From Kushneria aurantia DSM 21353 (lineage in GTDB: Bacteria > Pseudomonadota > Gammaproteobacteria > Pseudomonadales > Halomonadaceae): a stretch of DNA of 64,000 bases. Positions 7,385 to 16,150 of this stretch are shown piece by piece. The position numbers and the translations under genes are program-made. Below the pieces are notes generated by a model. The model was not told the origin of the DNA and made no database searches. It saw nothing but the letters and a program-made list of their open reading frames with translations. Position 1 is the first letter of the stretch; the number at the start of each line of letters is the position of its first letter. The DNA lies in assembly GCF_000382245.1 (NCBI RefSeq), contig NZ_KB907867.1:74625-138624 (forward strand), in the 5' to 3' direction.

Positions 7385-8728
7385 TTAGTAGATGCGAACA
7401 TCAAACCCCAACGCCCGTAATCCCTTACTTGTTCGCCCGTTACGTGGTGGAGAAATTTCGGGCCGGGCCCAGCCGGCAATCTCTGCCACTTGGTTTATAC
7501 CGAAATGAGAAAATCTACGCTCCTCGGAACGGGTAGCCTCGAAAATTCGACGAGGTAAGTCCGATGAACCACCGCCATCTAAAACGAACTGAAGCAGATC
7601 GACGACCGACTCGCCCTGTTGATTCCTTTTGCCCCAAAGCCATCTGGCGAAGGCTGCTCCTCTAGCCAACTCGTCTACTTCCTCTGTTACCCCCAATGTA
7701 TCAAGCCGCATCCTTCTCACATGATCCATAGTCGAGTGGTTGGCCTGACAGACGCGAACGAAATCCTCCAACGCAGTTTTCTCGATCCTGCCTTTCGCCA
7801 GAACTTCTCGAATGATCGGTGCTCGTATATGACAATTTTCGTCTTCGTGGGATGGTGGTTCTCGTAGGCCTGACCACCAGCGCAATGCGCGATCGGCAGC
7901 GCCCGCAGGATCGGAGCGATTTCTCAGATAGAACTCTTCAAACGGATGGCGCACGCCTTCTACGACCTGGTTGTAGTAGTAGGCGTGCAAGAACTGATCG
8001 GCCTGCCAAGCTGCAGGGACATCTTCGCTCATCCATCTTGGGCGAAAAGCAGGGGCTTTCTCGGCTAGTGCTCGGAGGAAAGTCAGGCCCTCGGCCCATT
8101 CCTTGATGAATTTATCGCGACTAGCGTCAACTGCTTTTTTACGGGTCGCGACCTCAGCGGGGCCAGCCCAAGTTTCAATCCTGCGACGCCGTTCAGCCTC
8201 CGCATCAATTGCGTGAAGCTTGTCCTGTCTCAGCTTTTGAAGCTGCTCTTGCTCCTCGACAATTTCTTGAGTCAGTGGCAATACAGCATCACAATTTTCG
8301 AGCTGTTCGAAAAACAACTCGATTTCCTTGAGCCCTCCTGATTCATCAAGTTCGGGCTCCGAGAGAAATACACCGAACTCTATATTTGTTGCCCAAGCCC
8401 GGTCAGTTAAGTTCGCCGAACCAATATATGCGCCGTATCCCTTCCACCAAATAACCTTGGAATGGAGCACATCGGGAACTAACGAGCAGAAGATGTTTGA
8501 CGATGCTCCGGCGAGCAATTTCCTCAGTAAATGAGGTGCAACGGGTACGGTGTGGTCGTATCGCATCCAGATATCGAGCCTGCGCCGGTTGTTGAGGCAG
8601 TTCTCAACCAAAGTCGACGCGTCGCTACCGTATGCGATTGCAGCGCGCACGAAATCCACATCTACAGCTTCGCCAGGCAACACGTTGCGTAGAAAGTTGC
8701 CATTGAACTTATTTGCGAAAAATTCCAC
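7385..8728 (-). CDS. PLD-like nuclease/phosphodiesterase-domain protein in a gene cassette
   Basis: 447 residues. The N-terminal 115 residues have one HKD-type motif: HSKVIWW (His89, Lys91) followed by GSANLTD (Ser104, Asn106). This is the signature of phospholipase-D-superfamily nucleases as found in restriction and defence proteins. The remaining 330 residues are a mixed helical region with a Glu/Arg/Lys-rich coiled coil at about 145-190 and no recognised domain. A single HKD implies a dimeric active site, as in Nuc or BfiI. ATG 8728 is 33 bases inside the cassette core. It is long for an integron cassette. A defence role is plausible but unproven. Confidence 0.72.
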   Translation of the reverse strand: MEFFANKFNGNFLRNVLPGEAVDVDFVRAAIAYGSDASTLVENCLNNRRRLDIWMRYDHTVPVAPHLLRKLLAGASSNIFCSLVPDVLHSKVIWWKGYGAYIGSANLTDRAWATNIEFGVFLSEPELDESGGLKEIELFFEQLENCDAVLPLTQEIVEEQEQLQKLRQDKLHAIDAEAERRRRIETWAGPAEVATRKKAVDASRDKFIKEWAEGLTFLRALAEKAPAFRPRWMSEDVPAAWQADQFLHAYYYNQVVEGVRHPFEEFYLRNRSDPAGAADRALRWWSGLREPPSHEDENCHIRAPIIREVLAKGRIEKTALEDFVRVCQANHSTMDHVRRMRLDTLGVTEEVDELARGAAFARWLWGKRNQQGESVVDLLQFVLDGGGSSDLPRRIFEATRSEERRFSHFGINQVAEIAGWARPEISPPRNGRTSKGLRALGFDVRIY

Positions 8729-8760
8729 TCCGCCTCCTCATGACGCAACGTTCAAGTGCC

Positions 8761-8861
8761 GCCCAACGCCGAAGCTCAGTTGCCGCCGGAGCAGGCGAAG
8801 CCTGCGGAGGGAACCCAAAGCGCGGCAGCGCTTTGCGGTCAGCTGCAGCGATTCGTTAGGC
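8761..8861 (-). other. attC: attC recombination site
   Basis: The site runs from GCCCAAC to GTTAGGC. It shares CTCAGTTGCCG and CAGCTGCAGCGATTCGTTAGGC-type arms with the sites at 6463 and 9211. Its longer variable loop contains GCAGGCGAAGCCTGC. It lies 8 bases from the stop of the gene at 8869. Confidence 0.82.
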
Positions 8862-8868
8862 ACCAATG

Positions 8869-9180
8869 TTAAATTGAATCTATGTTGAAATCCGAATTCC
8901 TTGCGCATTCTTCGAGCTTATTTAGGTAGAGCTCAATATTCCCCGATTTTTCGTGAATAATCCGCGCATAGTCTTTTCTTGGAATATGATCGGTCGCACC
9001 GCGGCTTACGTCGAGATCACTTCGAATTTTGGTATGATCAAAGTGATATCGGCCTAAGTAAATAGCCGCAATCACCTTATCCTGAGTCTCTTCGTCCAGA
9101 GAATCGAGGAACCTCTGCGCTTCCGCTTCCGAAGTAGACTGATTATCTTGCAGCCGATTATATGCTTGAAGAAAGTCCAT
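8869..9180 (-). CDS. Small cassette protein, DUF3775-like
   Basis: 103 residues, acidic and helical. The order DSLDEETQDKVIAAIYLGR followed later by IELYLNKLEECARN resembles DUF3775 proteins, where a leucine-rich helix precedes an ALxxLGRG segment and a C-terminal YLxxGL helix. The match is from memory and modest. ATG 9180 is about 30 bases from the upstream core at 9211. No catalytic residues are evident. It fills one complete cassette with its own attC. Confidence 0.6.
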   Translation of the reverse strand: MDFLQAYNRLQDNQSTSEAEAQRFLDSLDEETQDKVIAAIYLGRYHFDHTKIRSDLDVSRGATDHIPRKDYARIIHEKSGNIELYLNKLEECARNSDFNIDSI

Positions 9181-9210
9181 AATAGTTTTCCTTAATCGTG
9201 AGTCCGTTGT

Positions 9211-9285
9211 GCCTAACGCCTAAGCTCAGTTGCCGTCCGAAGCGCGCCAGCGCTTTGGACGGTCAACTGCAGCGACTAGTTATAC
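9211..9285 (-). other. attC: attC recombination site
   Basis: The site runs from GCCTAAC to GTTATAC. Its arms include TAAGCTCAGTTGCCGTCCGAAGC and its partner around GGACGGTCAACTGC, nearly identical to 6463-6537. It overlaps the stop codon of the gene at 9276, as cassette attC sites often do. Confidence 0.8.
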
Positions 9286-9602
9286 CCTTCCCAAGGCGGA
9301 TTTAATTCGACGAACTCTTCCCACGACAGACCTAGTGCGCTTGCACGTCTCTTAGCCCGGTCAAGCCGGATTTGATTCGCTTCTTCCTCGGTATCCGTTC
9401 CAAGCTCAATCATAAATTCGCCTAAATCTTGCCCACGTCTCTCGGCCGCTTTTTCCATTGCACGCATAAGATCGAGATCTTGCAGCTCACGTTTGGAAAC
9501 TCCCAGAGCGTCTGCGCGAGCTTCCGGGATATCATCAATTCGCTTCCTTACTTCTTCATTCGAAGCAAGAAACCGCGATTTAGCTTCTTCCGAATAGCCC
9601 AT
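9276..9602 (-). CDS. Cassette protein of unknown function
   Basis: 108 residues, highly charged and predicted helical. Two similar segments can be seen: ARADALGVSKRELQDLDL and RRASALGLSWEEFVELNP, each with a LG-S-xxE pattern, which suggests an internal repeat of a short helix-turn-helix-like unit. No catalytic motif and no membrane segment are present. ATG 9602 lies 16 bases from a core-like GTATAAC at 9618. I do not recognise the family. Confidence 0.6.
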   Translation of the reverse strand: MGYSEEAKSRFLASNEEVRKRIDDIPEARADALGVSKRELQDLDLMRAMEKAAERRGQDLGEFMIELGTDTEEEANQIRLDRAKRRASALGLSWEEFVELNPPWEGYN

Positions 9603-10216
9603 AATCTTGTCCGACTCGTATAACAGGTATTAGATAGCGAGACCGTTTATTGACTTGAACGCGCACGCGCGTTCAACAATGTTATCTAGCACACCACCCG
9701 CACCCCAACCTATTGAAATTTCTAAGAATTAATTATAGTTCGGCAACATAACACCAATTGTAGTTCAGGCTGCATAACTCGGCTGAACCAACATGCCGCT
9801 TTCGCCGAGATGTCCGCTTTGGGTCGATTGCGGACTTCACCACAGCCCCCAGGGCCAGGATCGACCACCCGCAATCTGTTGCAAACTACACTACGGGTTC
9901 AGATCAATACATCAAAAACACATTGCCACCAATGGCCACACTACTTCTTGTTGCCCCGCTTAAGAGAGTAGAGATAATATCGCCAAAAGTATTAATACAA
10001 AGGTATCAAGTGCGGCGAGACGAAACCCTGGAATGACCCCGTGCCCATCAAACGTTGCGAATCTTTCATGCGCTAATATTCGCGGGATTACATAGGGTTA
10101 CCCAGCATTTCGACCCATACTGCGCCACCGCTCACCGATGCCACTATTATTTCTATCGGCAACCGGTAATGCTTCTTGATAGCGTCGTCGCGGACATACC
10201 GGCAAGACTATGGCGC
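9603..10216. other. AT-rich non-coding stretch at the distal edge of the first array
   Basis: No supported gene. 9618-9687 starts with GTATAAC and ends GTTATCT around a hairpin at 9655-9676 (TTGAACGCG pairing with CGCGTTCAA). It may be a degenerate attC or an attI-like site, but its outer arms pair poorly. At 9732-9781 two imperfect direct repeats of about 25 bases occur (ATTATAGTTCGGC... and ATTGTAGTTCAGGC..., each ending near CATAAC). From 9790 to 10216 nothing is recognisable. No integrase fragment was found here. Confidence 0.5.
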
Positions 10217-10720
10217 TCACTGCCAATCTTCTACCGTGATGGCGTAACGATGGTGGTCTCTCCACTGCCCGGCGATGTTGAGATAGCGCGGGGAGTAGCC
10301 CTCGAGCCTGAAGCCGAGTGATTCGACCAGAGCTATCGAGGCGAGATTGCCGGGCAGGATGTTGGCCTCCAGCCGGTGGAGTTGGTGTCGCTCGAAGGCT
10401 TCCGAGATGACCAGCGTCATCGCACGCTTCATCAGCCCCTTGCCGCTGTGCGGCGAAAACGCGTAGTAGCCGAGAAATGCCGACTGGAAGGCCCCGCGCA
10501 CGATCTCGTTGGTGTTGATACAACCGATAAGCTCGCCCTGGTCATTGCGGGCCAGATAGCTGAAGCGATTATCGGATGCATACTTCGTCAGGTGCTCGGC
10601 GAAACGCTTTGAATCGGATGGCGGGTCGACCCAATCGCCGAACAGCTCGCGGCTGCGCGCCACGGCGTCGAGAAAGGCCGTTTCGTCGTCCGGCTGAATG
10701 CGGGATACGGAAAGGGTCAT
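10217..10720 (-). CDS. GNAT acetyltransferase, RimJ/RimL-like
   Basis: 167 residues from ATG 10720. A TTG at 10747 would add nine residues. The fold is the Acetyltransf_3 type: SYLARNDQGELIGCINTNEI, then YYAFSPHSGKGLMKRAM (the acetyl-CoA loop, with S-GKG in place of the usual G-G/A), and LEANILPGNLASIALVESLG, the NxxS segment of RimJ-type enzymes. RimJ and RimL acetylate ribosomal-protein N-termini, but many relatives act on small molecules or toxins. It stands alone on the minus strand. Confidence 0.82.
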   Translation of the reverse strand: MTLSVSRIQPDDETAFLDAVARSRELFGDWVDPPSDSKRFAEHLTKYASDNRFSYLARNDQGELIGCINTNEIVRGAFQSAFLGYYAFSPHSGKGLMKRAMTLVISEAFERHQLHRLEANILPGNLASIALVESLGFRLEGYSPRYLNIAGQWRDHHRYAITVEDWQ

Positions 10721-10814
10721 TGTCCGACTTGTTCTCGGGGTGCTCAAAAGATCGAGGATATCCTCGATGTCGGATCGACGAGCGTCAAATCGAAGCCGAG
10801 CCTCGCCTGCACGA

Positions 10815-11381
10815 TTACCGCCGCCTGAAACGCCGGCGAATCGGCTCCAGCTGCTCGTTGATCAATTCGATATCCAGCGCCTGCGGGTCAAATTCGCCGC
10901 CGAGGCCCTCCAGTATCATCTGCCCGTGCTCATCCTCTTCACCGCGAAGCGCCGCCTTGAGCGCTTCGTAACCCATGATGCCGCCGATATCTTCCGGCGG
11001 GCAGGCCATCTCGCCGGCCAGTAGCCATGGCGTATGCATGGCGGCTAACGAGGATGTCTCGAGGAGCGCCAGCCGGTGCTCCCAGCCATCACCGAAATCA
11101 TACGTATAGCGTAGTTCGTGGCTTTTGATTTTCGGCAATAGCGTCGATAGTTTGGCGTTGCTCGCCATGGCAACGGATTGATTACCGATGACGTCGGGAT
11201 CGGGTTCGCCATAATAGCGCCCGGCGCACTCGAATTCGTAAAGATGTTCCTCCTCCCAGCCCATCACATCCTGAATCACACTGTGCAGCGTTCTCAGGTT
11301 GATCTGTTGCGGAACCACGAACTCCCGCCATACCAGCGGATCGGTGTTTTCGAGTTCGATGCGAAGCTTTACGTTAGGCAT
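10815..11381 (-). CDS. Plasmid pRiA4b ORF-3-like family protein
   Basis: 188 residues, full length for the PRiA4_ORF3 domain. Diagnostic segments are LRIELENTDPLVWREFVVP near the start, LHSVIQDVMGWEEEHLYEF, and YTYDFGDGWEHRLALLE in the centre. The last two are the most conserved parts of the family. The C-terminal CPPEDIGGIMGYEAL is also typical. The molecular function is not established, and members are frequent on plasmids and other mobile DNA. ATG 11381 is used. Confidence 0.85.
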   Translation of the reverse strand: MPNVKLRIELENTDPLVWREFVVPQQINLRTLHSVIQDVMGWEEEHLYEFECAGRYYGEPDPDVIGNQSVAMASNAKLSTLLPKIKSHELRYTYDFGDGWEHRLALLETSSLAAMHTPWLLAGEMACPPEDIGGIMGYEALKAALRGEEDEHGQMILEGLGGEFDPQALDIELINEQLEPIRRRFRRR

Positions 11382-11477
11382 AAGCAGGCACTCACCGGAT
11401 AGGTTGGACGTAACACGGGCATGAATACCACACCTTACCGAAACGATCAGGTGTTGCCTCCGGAATGGGCGGCCAGG

Positions 11478-11954
11478 CTATATCTCCCGAAATGCGCGCG
11501 GGTTGTAAAGCGCCTTTCGGGTGGCTTCTATCAGTCCTGCTTCGTTCATCCGGGGATGCAGCGGATTGATGACGGCGATCTCTTCAAGGCCGCCGGGTAC
11601 GGCGCAGCTGGGCACCAGCAGCACCAGGTTGTGGTGGGCACGGAGCCATTCACTGCCCATGGCACGAGTAGCGGCAGGGGGGGGGGAAATATTCCAGTCA
11701 TCCGGCAGATCAGCCAGTGACCAGCGGTCGATGGCGTCATCCGGCACTTCGAAGATGCCGATACGGTAGCTGGCCGGCACCAGTCGCGGCGAAGGCAGGT
11801 AGTGGCTCATTTCCAGCATCGCCAAGCTGACCGAGGTGCCGAGATAAAGCACCGGGTCGCCGGGCTCGTTCCAGCGGCCGCCGCTCTCGAAACTGGCGCC
11901 TCGCCCACTGAGTACCGGCAGCCAGCGAGCGGGGCCGATACGGTAGAGCCGCAT
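11478..11954 (-). CDS. RES-domain toxin of a RES-Xre toxin-antitoxin pair
   Basis: 158 residues. The RES fold is recognised by MRLYRIGPARW, SFESGGRWNEPGDPVLYLG (the Arg-Glu-rich NAD-binding segment), AMLEMSHYLP, and GSEWLRAHHNLVLLVPS with INPLHP near the end. Characterised RES toxins degrade NAD+ or ADP-ribosylate phosphoribosyl pyrophosphate synthetase. Its start overlaps the antitoxin stop by one base at 11954, as in other RES-Xre operons, so the two are translationally coupled. Confidence 0.88.
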   Translation of the reverse strand: MRLYRIGPARWLPVLSGRGASFESGGRWNEPGDPVLYLGTSVSLAMLEMSHYLPSPRLVPASYRIGIFEVPDDAIDRWSLADLPDDWNISPPPAATRAMGSEWLRAHHNLVLLVPSCAVPGGLEEIAVINPLHPRMNEAGLIEATRKALYNPRAFREI

Positions 11955-12391
11955 CAGCTGAACTCGCCGTACTCGATGGCGCGCAGCGCCGTACGCACCA
12001 GTTGCCGTCCATGAAAGGTATCACAGAGCGCAATCGGTAGCTCACCGGAGAGCGCCACGAGCGGCGTTTGCAGCCACTCCAGCGCCATTTCTCTGTCGCC
12101 GAAAACGCGGTGGACATGATTCAGCAGGCCCAGCAGATCGAGCACCTCTTCGGATTGGGTGCGGGGCAGCGCCGCGCGCTGGTAAGTACGATGCAGATTG
12201 CCCGAGGTCGTTTCGAGCAGCCTGATGAACAGCTCGCGAAACGGCGGATGATCGCTCAGCTCACCAAGCGCCCGGCGCACCAGGCTACCCGGCACGCCCT
12301 GCCGGGCGGTGCGGATCACCGCTGCCGGCTCTTCCGCGATGCCTTCAAAAAGCGGACGAGCTATCGTCGAGGGGGCCTCCTGCAGCTCCAT
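11954..12391 (-). CDS. Xre/MbcA/ParS-type antitoxin
   Basis: 145 residues. The C-terminal DUF2384 part reads VHRVFGDREMALEWLQTPLV and ALSGELPIALCDTFHGRQLV, the antitoxin region that covers the RES active site. The N-terminal part (about residues 40-110) is the Xre-like DNA-binding domain. It precedes and overlaps the toxin gene. Upstream is a perfect 12-base inverted repeat at 12430-12465, the expected site of autoregulation. Confidence 0.85.
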   Translation of the reverse strand: MELQEAPSTIARPLFEGIAEEPAAVIRTARQGVPGSLVRRALGELSDHPPFRELFIRLLETTSGNLHRTYQRAALPRTQSEEVLDLLGLLNHVHRVFGDREMALEWLQTPLVALSGELPIALCDTFHGRQLVRTALRAIEYGEFS

Positions 12392-12429
12392 GGCACGCTC
12401 CTGTCATCAAGACGAGCATAAACGCGTAA

Positions 12430-12465
12430 ACTTCATTTTGATGCATTATCAACTTCAAAATGAAG
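12430..12465. promoter_or_regulatory. Operator-like inverted repeat of the RES-Xre operon
   Basis: ACTTCATTTTGA at 12430-12441 and TCAAAATGAAGT at 12454-12465 are perfect inverted repeats 12 bases apart. They begin 39 bases upstream of the antitoxin start. The AT-rich palindrome stands out in GC-rich surroundings and fits binding by the antitoxin or toxin-antitoxin complex. Confidence 0.75.
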
Positions 12466-12520
12466 TGCGTCAATGCGCCGCTCAACCGAACGGCCAGCAT
12501 GGCCGCGCCGACTTTCTCGC

Positions 12521-13342
12521 CTACCTTCCCTGCGGCACCCACCCCTGCATGTCGCTCATCAGCGCTTCCAGCAGTGGCCGCACCCGGGCCGCGCGCTCCT
12601 CGCGCCAGGGGAAGATGGCATCGCCGGGATAGTCGACGCCGGCTTCGGGCTCTGCCATGTAGGTATGCTGCGAGAGTTCCAGCTGCACGGCGTGGACGTT
12701 GTCGGCGGGGTTGCCGTAGTGGCGGGTCATGTAGCCGCCCTTGAAGCGGCCGTTGAGCACCCAGCTGTAGGTGGATTGGGCGGCGCACAGCGCCTGCAGC
12801 CGTTCGCTCAGCGCCGGGGCGCAGCTGGCGCCCTCGAAGGTGCCAAGGTTGATGTCCGGCAGTGGCCCCTCGAACAGGCGCGGCACCTGCGAGCGGATCG
12901 AGTGGGCGTCGAACAGCAGGGCGTAGCCGAAGCGCGCTTTCAGGCGCTGAAGCTCCGCCGCCAGGGCCTGGTGATAGGGCTGCCAGATCTCCGCCAGCGC
13001 CTGCGTTCGTGCCTGCGGGGCGGGTTCAAGGCCCGGCCGGAAAAGCGGCCGGCCGTCGAAGTCGATCTCGGGAAAGAGCCCGGTGGTGGCGCCGGCATAG
13101 AGCGGGGTGTCATCCGCCGGACGGTTGAGATCGATCACGTAGCGCGAGTAGAGCCCGCGCAGCCGGCTACAGCCCAGCCGCTCGGTGAAGTCGTAGAGTT
13201 CGGGCATGTACCAGTCGGTGTCGGTCAGGGCGTGCGCCTGATCGGTCAGGCCGGCCTCCACTTCCGGCGTCAGCCGCACGCCGGCATGGGGAATGGAGAT
13301 CAGCAGCGGCGTGTCGCCGCGGGTCAGTTCAAAACTCGTCAC
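12521..13342 (-). CDS. hutG: N-formylglutamate amidohydrolase HutG
   Basis: 273 residues, full length. Family segments are [12 protein letters not shown] at the N-terminus, [47 protein letters not shown] (metal-binding Asp-His) and [16 protein letters not shown]. The enzyme converts N-formyl-L-glutamate to glutamate and formate, the last step of the HutF/HutG branch; HutF is present at 24652. Its start overlaps the hutI stop by four bases. Last gene of the minus-strand hutU operon. Confidence 0.95.
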   Translation of the reverse strand: MTSFELTRGDTPLLISIPHAGVRLTPEVEAGLTDQAHALTDTDWYMPELYDFTERLGCSRLRGLYSRYVIDLNRPADDTPLYAGATTGLFPEIDFDGRPLFRPGLEPAPQARTQALAEIWQPYHQALAAELQRLKARFGYALLFDAHSIRSQVPRLFEGPLPDINLGTFEGASCAPALSERLQALCAAQSTYSWVLNGRFKGGYMTRHYGNPADNVHAVQLELSQHTYMAEPEAGVDYPGDAIFPWREERAARVRPLLEALMSDMQGWVPQGR

Positions 13343-14556
13343 AGGGTGATCTCCTTGCCGGCGATAAAGGGGATGGCCGGCAGTTCGCCGCCCAGCCAGT
13401 AGGCAAGTTCCGCCGGGCCGCTGATCGACCAGGCCACCGCGTCGGCGGCCTTGCCCACTTCCAGCGAGCCGTGTGTCTCGTCGATACCCAGCGCACAGGC
13501 GGCGTTGAGGGTAACGCCGGCCAGCGCCTCCTCGGGGGTCAACCGAAACAGCGTACAGGCCAGGTTCATCATAAGACGTAGTGACAGCACCGGCGAGGTG
13601 CCGGGGTTGAGGTCACTGGCCAGCGCCATCGTCACGCCGTGTTGGCGAAAGGCGTCGATGGGGGGAAGCTGCGTCTCGCGCAGGGTCAAAAAGGCGCCGG
13701 GCAGCAGCACCGCCGCGGTGCCGGCCGCCGCCATGGCGCGGGCGTCGTCGTCGCCGGCATATTCAACGTGGTCGGCGGAGAGCGCGCCGAATTCGGCCGC
13801 CAGCCGGCAGCCGCCGAGGTGCGAAAGCTGCTCGGCGTGCAGCTTGAGCGGCAGGCCGAGACGGCGGGCGATCTCGAACACCCGACGCATCTGATCGGGG
13901 CTGAAGGCAATGCCTTCGCAGAAGCCGTCGACCGCATCGACCAGCCCCTCGGCGGCCAGTGCCGGCAGGAGGGTGTCGCAGACATGAGTAATGTAGTCGT
14001 CGCTGCGCTCGGCGTACTCCGGCGGCAGCGCATGGGCCGCCAGGCAGGTGGTATGCACGCTCACCGGCAGGCGTCGGCCCAGCTCGCGGGCCACCTGCAG
14101 CATGCGCCGTTCGCTGTCCAGCTCGAGGCCGTAGCCGGATTTGATCTCCAGCGTGGTGATGCCCTCGCGCAGCAGCACTCGGGCGCGCGCCTCGGCGCTG
14201 GCGTAGAGGCTGTCGAAGTCGGCCTCGCGGGTGGCGCGCACGGTGCCGAGAATACCGCCACCCTGGCGGGCGATGGTCTGATAGTCGACGCCGCCGAGGC
14301 GCTGCTCGAACTCGCCGCTGCGCTCGCCGCCGAAGACCAGGTGGGTATGGCAGTCGATCAGCCCGGGGGTCAGCCAGCGGCCGCCGAGGTCGCGGCGCTC
14401 ATCAATGGTGCCGGTGTCATCCTCGCCGGGAAGATCGGCCTCGGCGCCGATCCAGGCGATACGGCCGTCGCGCACGATCAGCGCTGCGTTGTCGATGATG
14501 GCGTAGCGGCCACCGGCCATGGTGACGGCGTGGCAGTGGTGCCAAAGCGTTGTCAT
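13339..14556 (-). CDS. hutI: Imidazolonepropionase HutI
   Basis: 405 residues. Amidohydrolase metal ligands appear in [12 protein letters not shown], the substrate region in [11 protein letters not shown], and later ligands in [11 protein letters not shown] and [13 protein letters not shown]. It hydrolyses 4-imidazolone-5-propanoate to N-formimino-L-glutamate in the cytoplasm. It overlaps hutG downstream and the MIO-less lyase upstream by four bases each, so the three are one transcript. Its high GC resembles hutG and hutU and contrasts with the lyase. Confidence 0.95.
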   Translation of the reverse strand: MTTLWHHCHAVTMAGGRYAIIDNAALIVRDGRIAWIGAEADLPGEDDTGTIDERRDLGGRWLTPGLIDCHTHLVFGGERSGEFEQRLGGVDYQTIARQGGGILGTVRATREADFDSLYASAEARARVLLREGITTLEIKSGYGLELDSERRMLQVARELGRRLPVSVHTTCLAAHALPPEYAERSDDYITHVCDTLLPALAAEGLVDAVDGFCEGIAFSPDQMRRVFEIARRLGLPLKLHAEQLSHLGGCRLAAEFGALSADHVEYAGDDDARAMAAAGTAAVLLPGAFLTLRETQLPPIDAFRQHGVTMALASDLNPGTSPVLSLRLMMNLACTLFRLTPEEALAGVTLNAACALGIDETHGSLEVGKAADAVAWSISGPAELAYWLGGELPAIPFIAGKEITL

Positions 14557-16148
14557 GGGTCGTAATTCTCCCCTGAATAAGGTGCTTGCAAGGGCCTTTT
14601 CAGCAGCGGACCACTCAACTCGATAGTTACCGCTTCAGGCATTGGAGAACTGCGGAGACGGCGGTAAATAGCTTCGATGTCACCGGACAGCGGACGTTCT
14701 TCATCATAGGCTGCCACGATATCGCGTAGCCAGCGCCATGCCGCTGAGGTCGCTACAGCAAAAGAGGTGTGGGTCAGCAGATCAAAGGCCTGGGCAGCGC
14801 AAAGCCATTCGATGGCAACGATCCGAAAGGCGTTTTCAAGCGCGGTATCCAACTTCAAAGCGGCACTTTCGCCAAGACTGACATGATCCTCCTGCAGGGC
14901 CGAGGTCAGAAAGTTATCCGTGACCACGGGCTGCGAGAGCCGTTTGTTATCCGCAGCCAGAGAAGCGGCCGTATATTGCGCGATCATCATGCCGGATTTC
15001 ATACCGCTGTTAGTGGAAAGAAAGGGCGGCAGACTGCTGCCCGGCCGACGTGCTTCAGGCGTCACCAACCTGTAAATACGCCTCTCCGAAAGCGCCCCCC
15101 ATTCGGCTACCGCCATGGCAAGCTGATCACAGGCAAGCGCTACCGAGGCACCATGGGGGTTGGCCTGGGAAATCACCTGATACCCATCAGCGCTTTCGAT
15201 TACAAGCGGGTTGTCGGTCGCGCTTGCCAGTTCAATGTCGATTCGACGACAGGCATCGGAGAGTTGATCACGACAAGCGCCATGAACCTGGGGGATAGAA
15301 CGCAAGCTCAAGGCATCCTGCAGATGGGTACCCTGGCGCTCGGCCAGCCAGGCACTGCCATGCAATAGTTCGCGCAGGGTGCGGCCGCAAACCTGTACCC
15401 CCGGGTGCGGCTTGAGTGCCAGCACCTCGGCGCCAAAGGCCGCCAGCTGCCCTCCCAACGCCTCGAAACTCATTGCAGCGGCAATATCGGCCCATGCACT
15501 CAATCGATTTGCATCGTCCAGGGCGAGACAGGCCAGCCCGGTCATGGCCGGTGTACCATTTACCAGACTCAGGCCATCCTTGGCGCCCAGCTCAACTGCC
15601 GATTTGTTCAACCGAGTCAGCGCATCTCCGGCAGGCATTGTTTCGCCCTGGTAACGAACGTCACCATGCCCCACCAGCGTCAAACCGATATGGGCCATAT
15701 GGGCCAGATAGCCCACCGAGCCCTGACGGGGCACCACCGGCGTAATACCTGCATTGAGGAAGTCCACCAGACGCTCGACTATTTCAACACTGATCCCCGA
15801 ATAGCCGTGGCTGTAGTTGACTACCGCAGCCACCATAATGGCGCGCACCTGTTCATCACGAAGCTGTTGCCCAACGCAGCAGGCGTGACTCATCAGAGTG
15901 TGCCAGGAAAGCCGGCGAAGCTGGTGAAACTCAAGGCGCACATTGTAAAGCGCGCCCAGCCCGGTATTGATGCCATAGTAAGGTGTATTGCCGTGCGCGA
16001 AGGCGTCCACGGCCGCTCTCGATCGCGTGATACGCTCCCAGCGCTCTTGTGAAATCGCGATTGGCGCCCCTTCACGGGCAATGCGGACTACCTCGCGCCA
16101 ACCGATGACATTTTCACCCAGCTCGACCGCAGCAATAGCAGTACTCAT
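14553..16148 (-). CDS. Histidase-like lyase lacking the MIO-forming Ala-Ser-Gly
   Basis: 531 residues, aligning along the whole histidine/phenylalanine ammonia-lyase fold: YYGINTGLG at 57-65 (catalytic Tyr loop), [21 protein letters not shown], and [11 protein letters not shown]. Where active histidases have [15 protein letters not shown], this protein reads [11 protein letters not shown] (143-153), so the tripeptide that cyclises to the MIO electrophile is absent. The frame is otherwise intact, so this is a subfamily trait, not damage. Ergothionase, which eliminates trimethylamine from ergothioneine, is a MIO-independent relative as I recall. With a BCCT betaine-type carrier directly upstream, elimination from a trimethylated histidine to urocanate or thiourocanate is my preferred hypothesis. 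Canonical hutH is separate, at 23079. Confidence 0.8.
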   Translation of the reverse strand: MSTAIAAVELGENVIGWREVVRIAREGAPIAISQERWERITRSRAAVDAFAHGNTPYYGINTGLGALYNVRLEFHQLRRLSWHTLMSHACCVGQQLRDEQVRAIMVAAVVNYSHGYSGISVEIVERLVDFLNAGITPVVPRQGSVGYLAHMAHIGLTLVGHGDVRYQGETMPAGDALTRLNKSAVELGAKDGLSLVNGTPAMTGLACLALDDANRLSAWADIAAAMSFEALGGQLAAFGAEVLALKPHPGVQVCGRTLRELLHGSAWLAERQGTHLQDALSLRSIPQVHGACRDQLSDACRRIDIELASATDNPLVIESADGYQVISQANPHGASVALACDQLAMAVAEWGALSERRIYRLVTPEARRPGSSLPPFLSTNSGMKSGMMIAQYTAASLAADNKRLSQPVVTDNFLTSALQEDHVSLGESAALKLDTALENAFRIVAIEWLCAAQAFDLLTHTSFAVATSAAWRWLRDIVAAYDEERPLSGDIEAIYRRLRSSPMPEAVTIELSGPLLKRPLQAPYSGENYDP

Positions 16149-16150
16149 TA

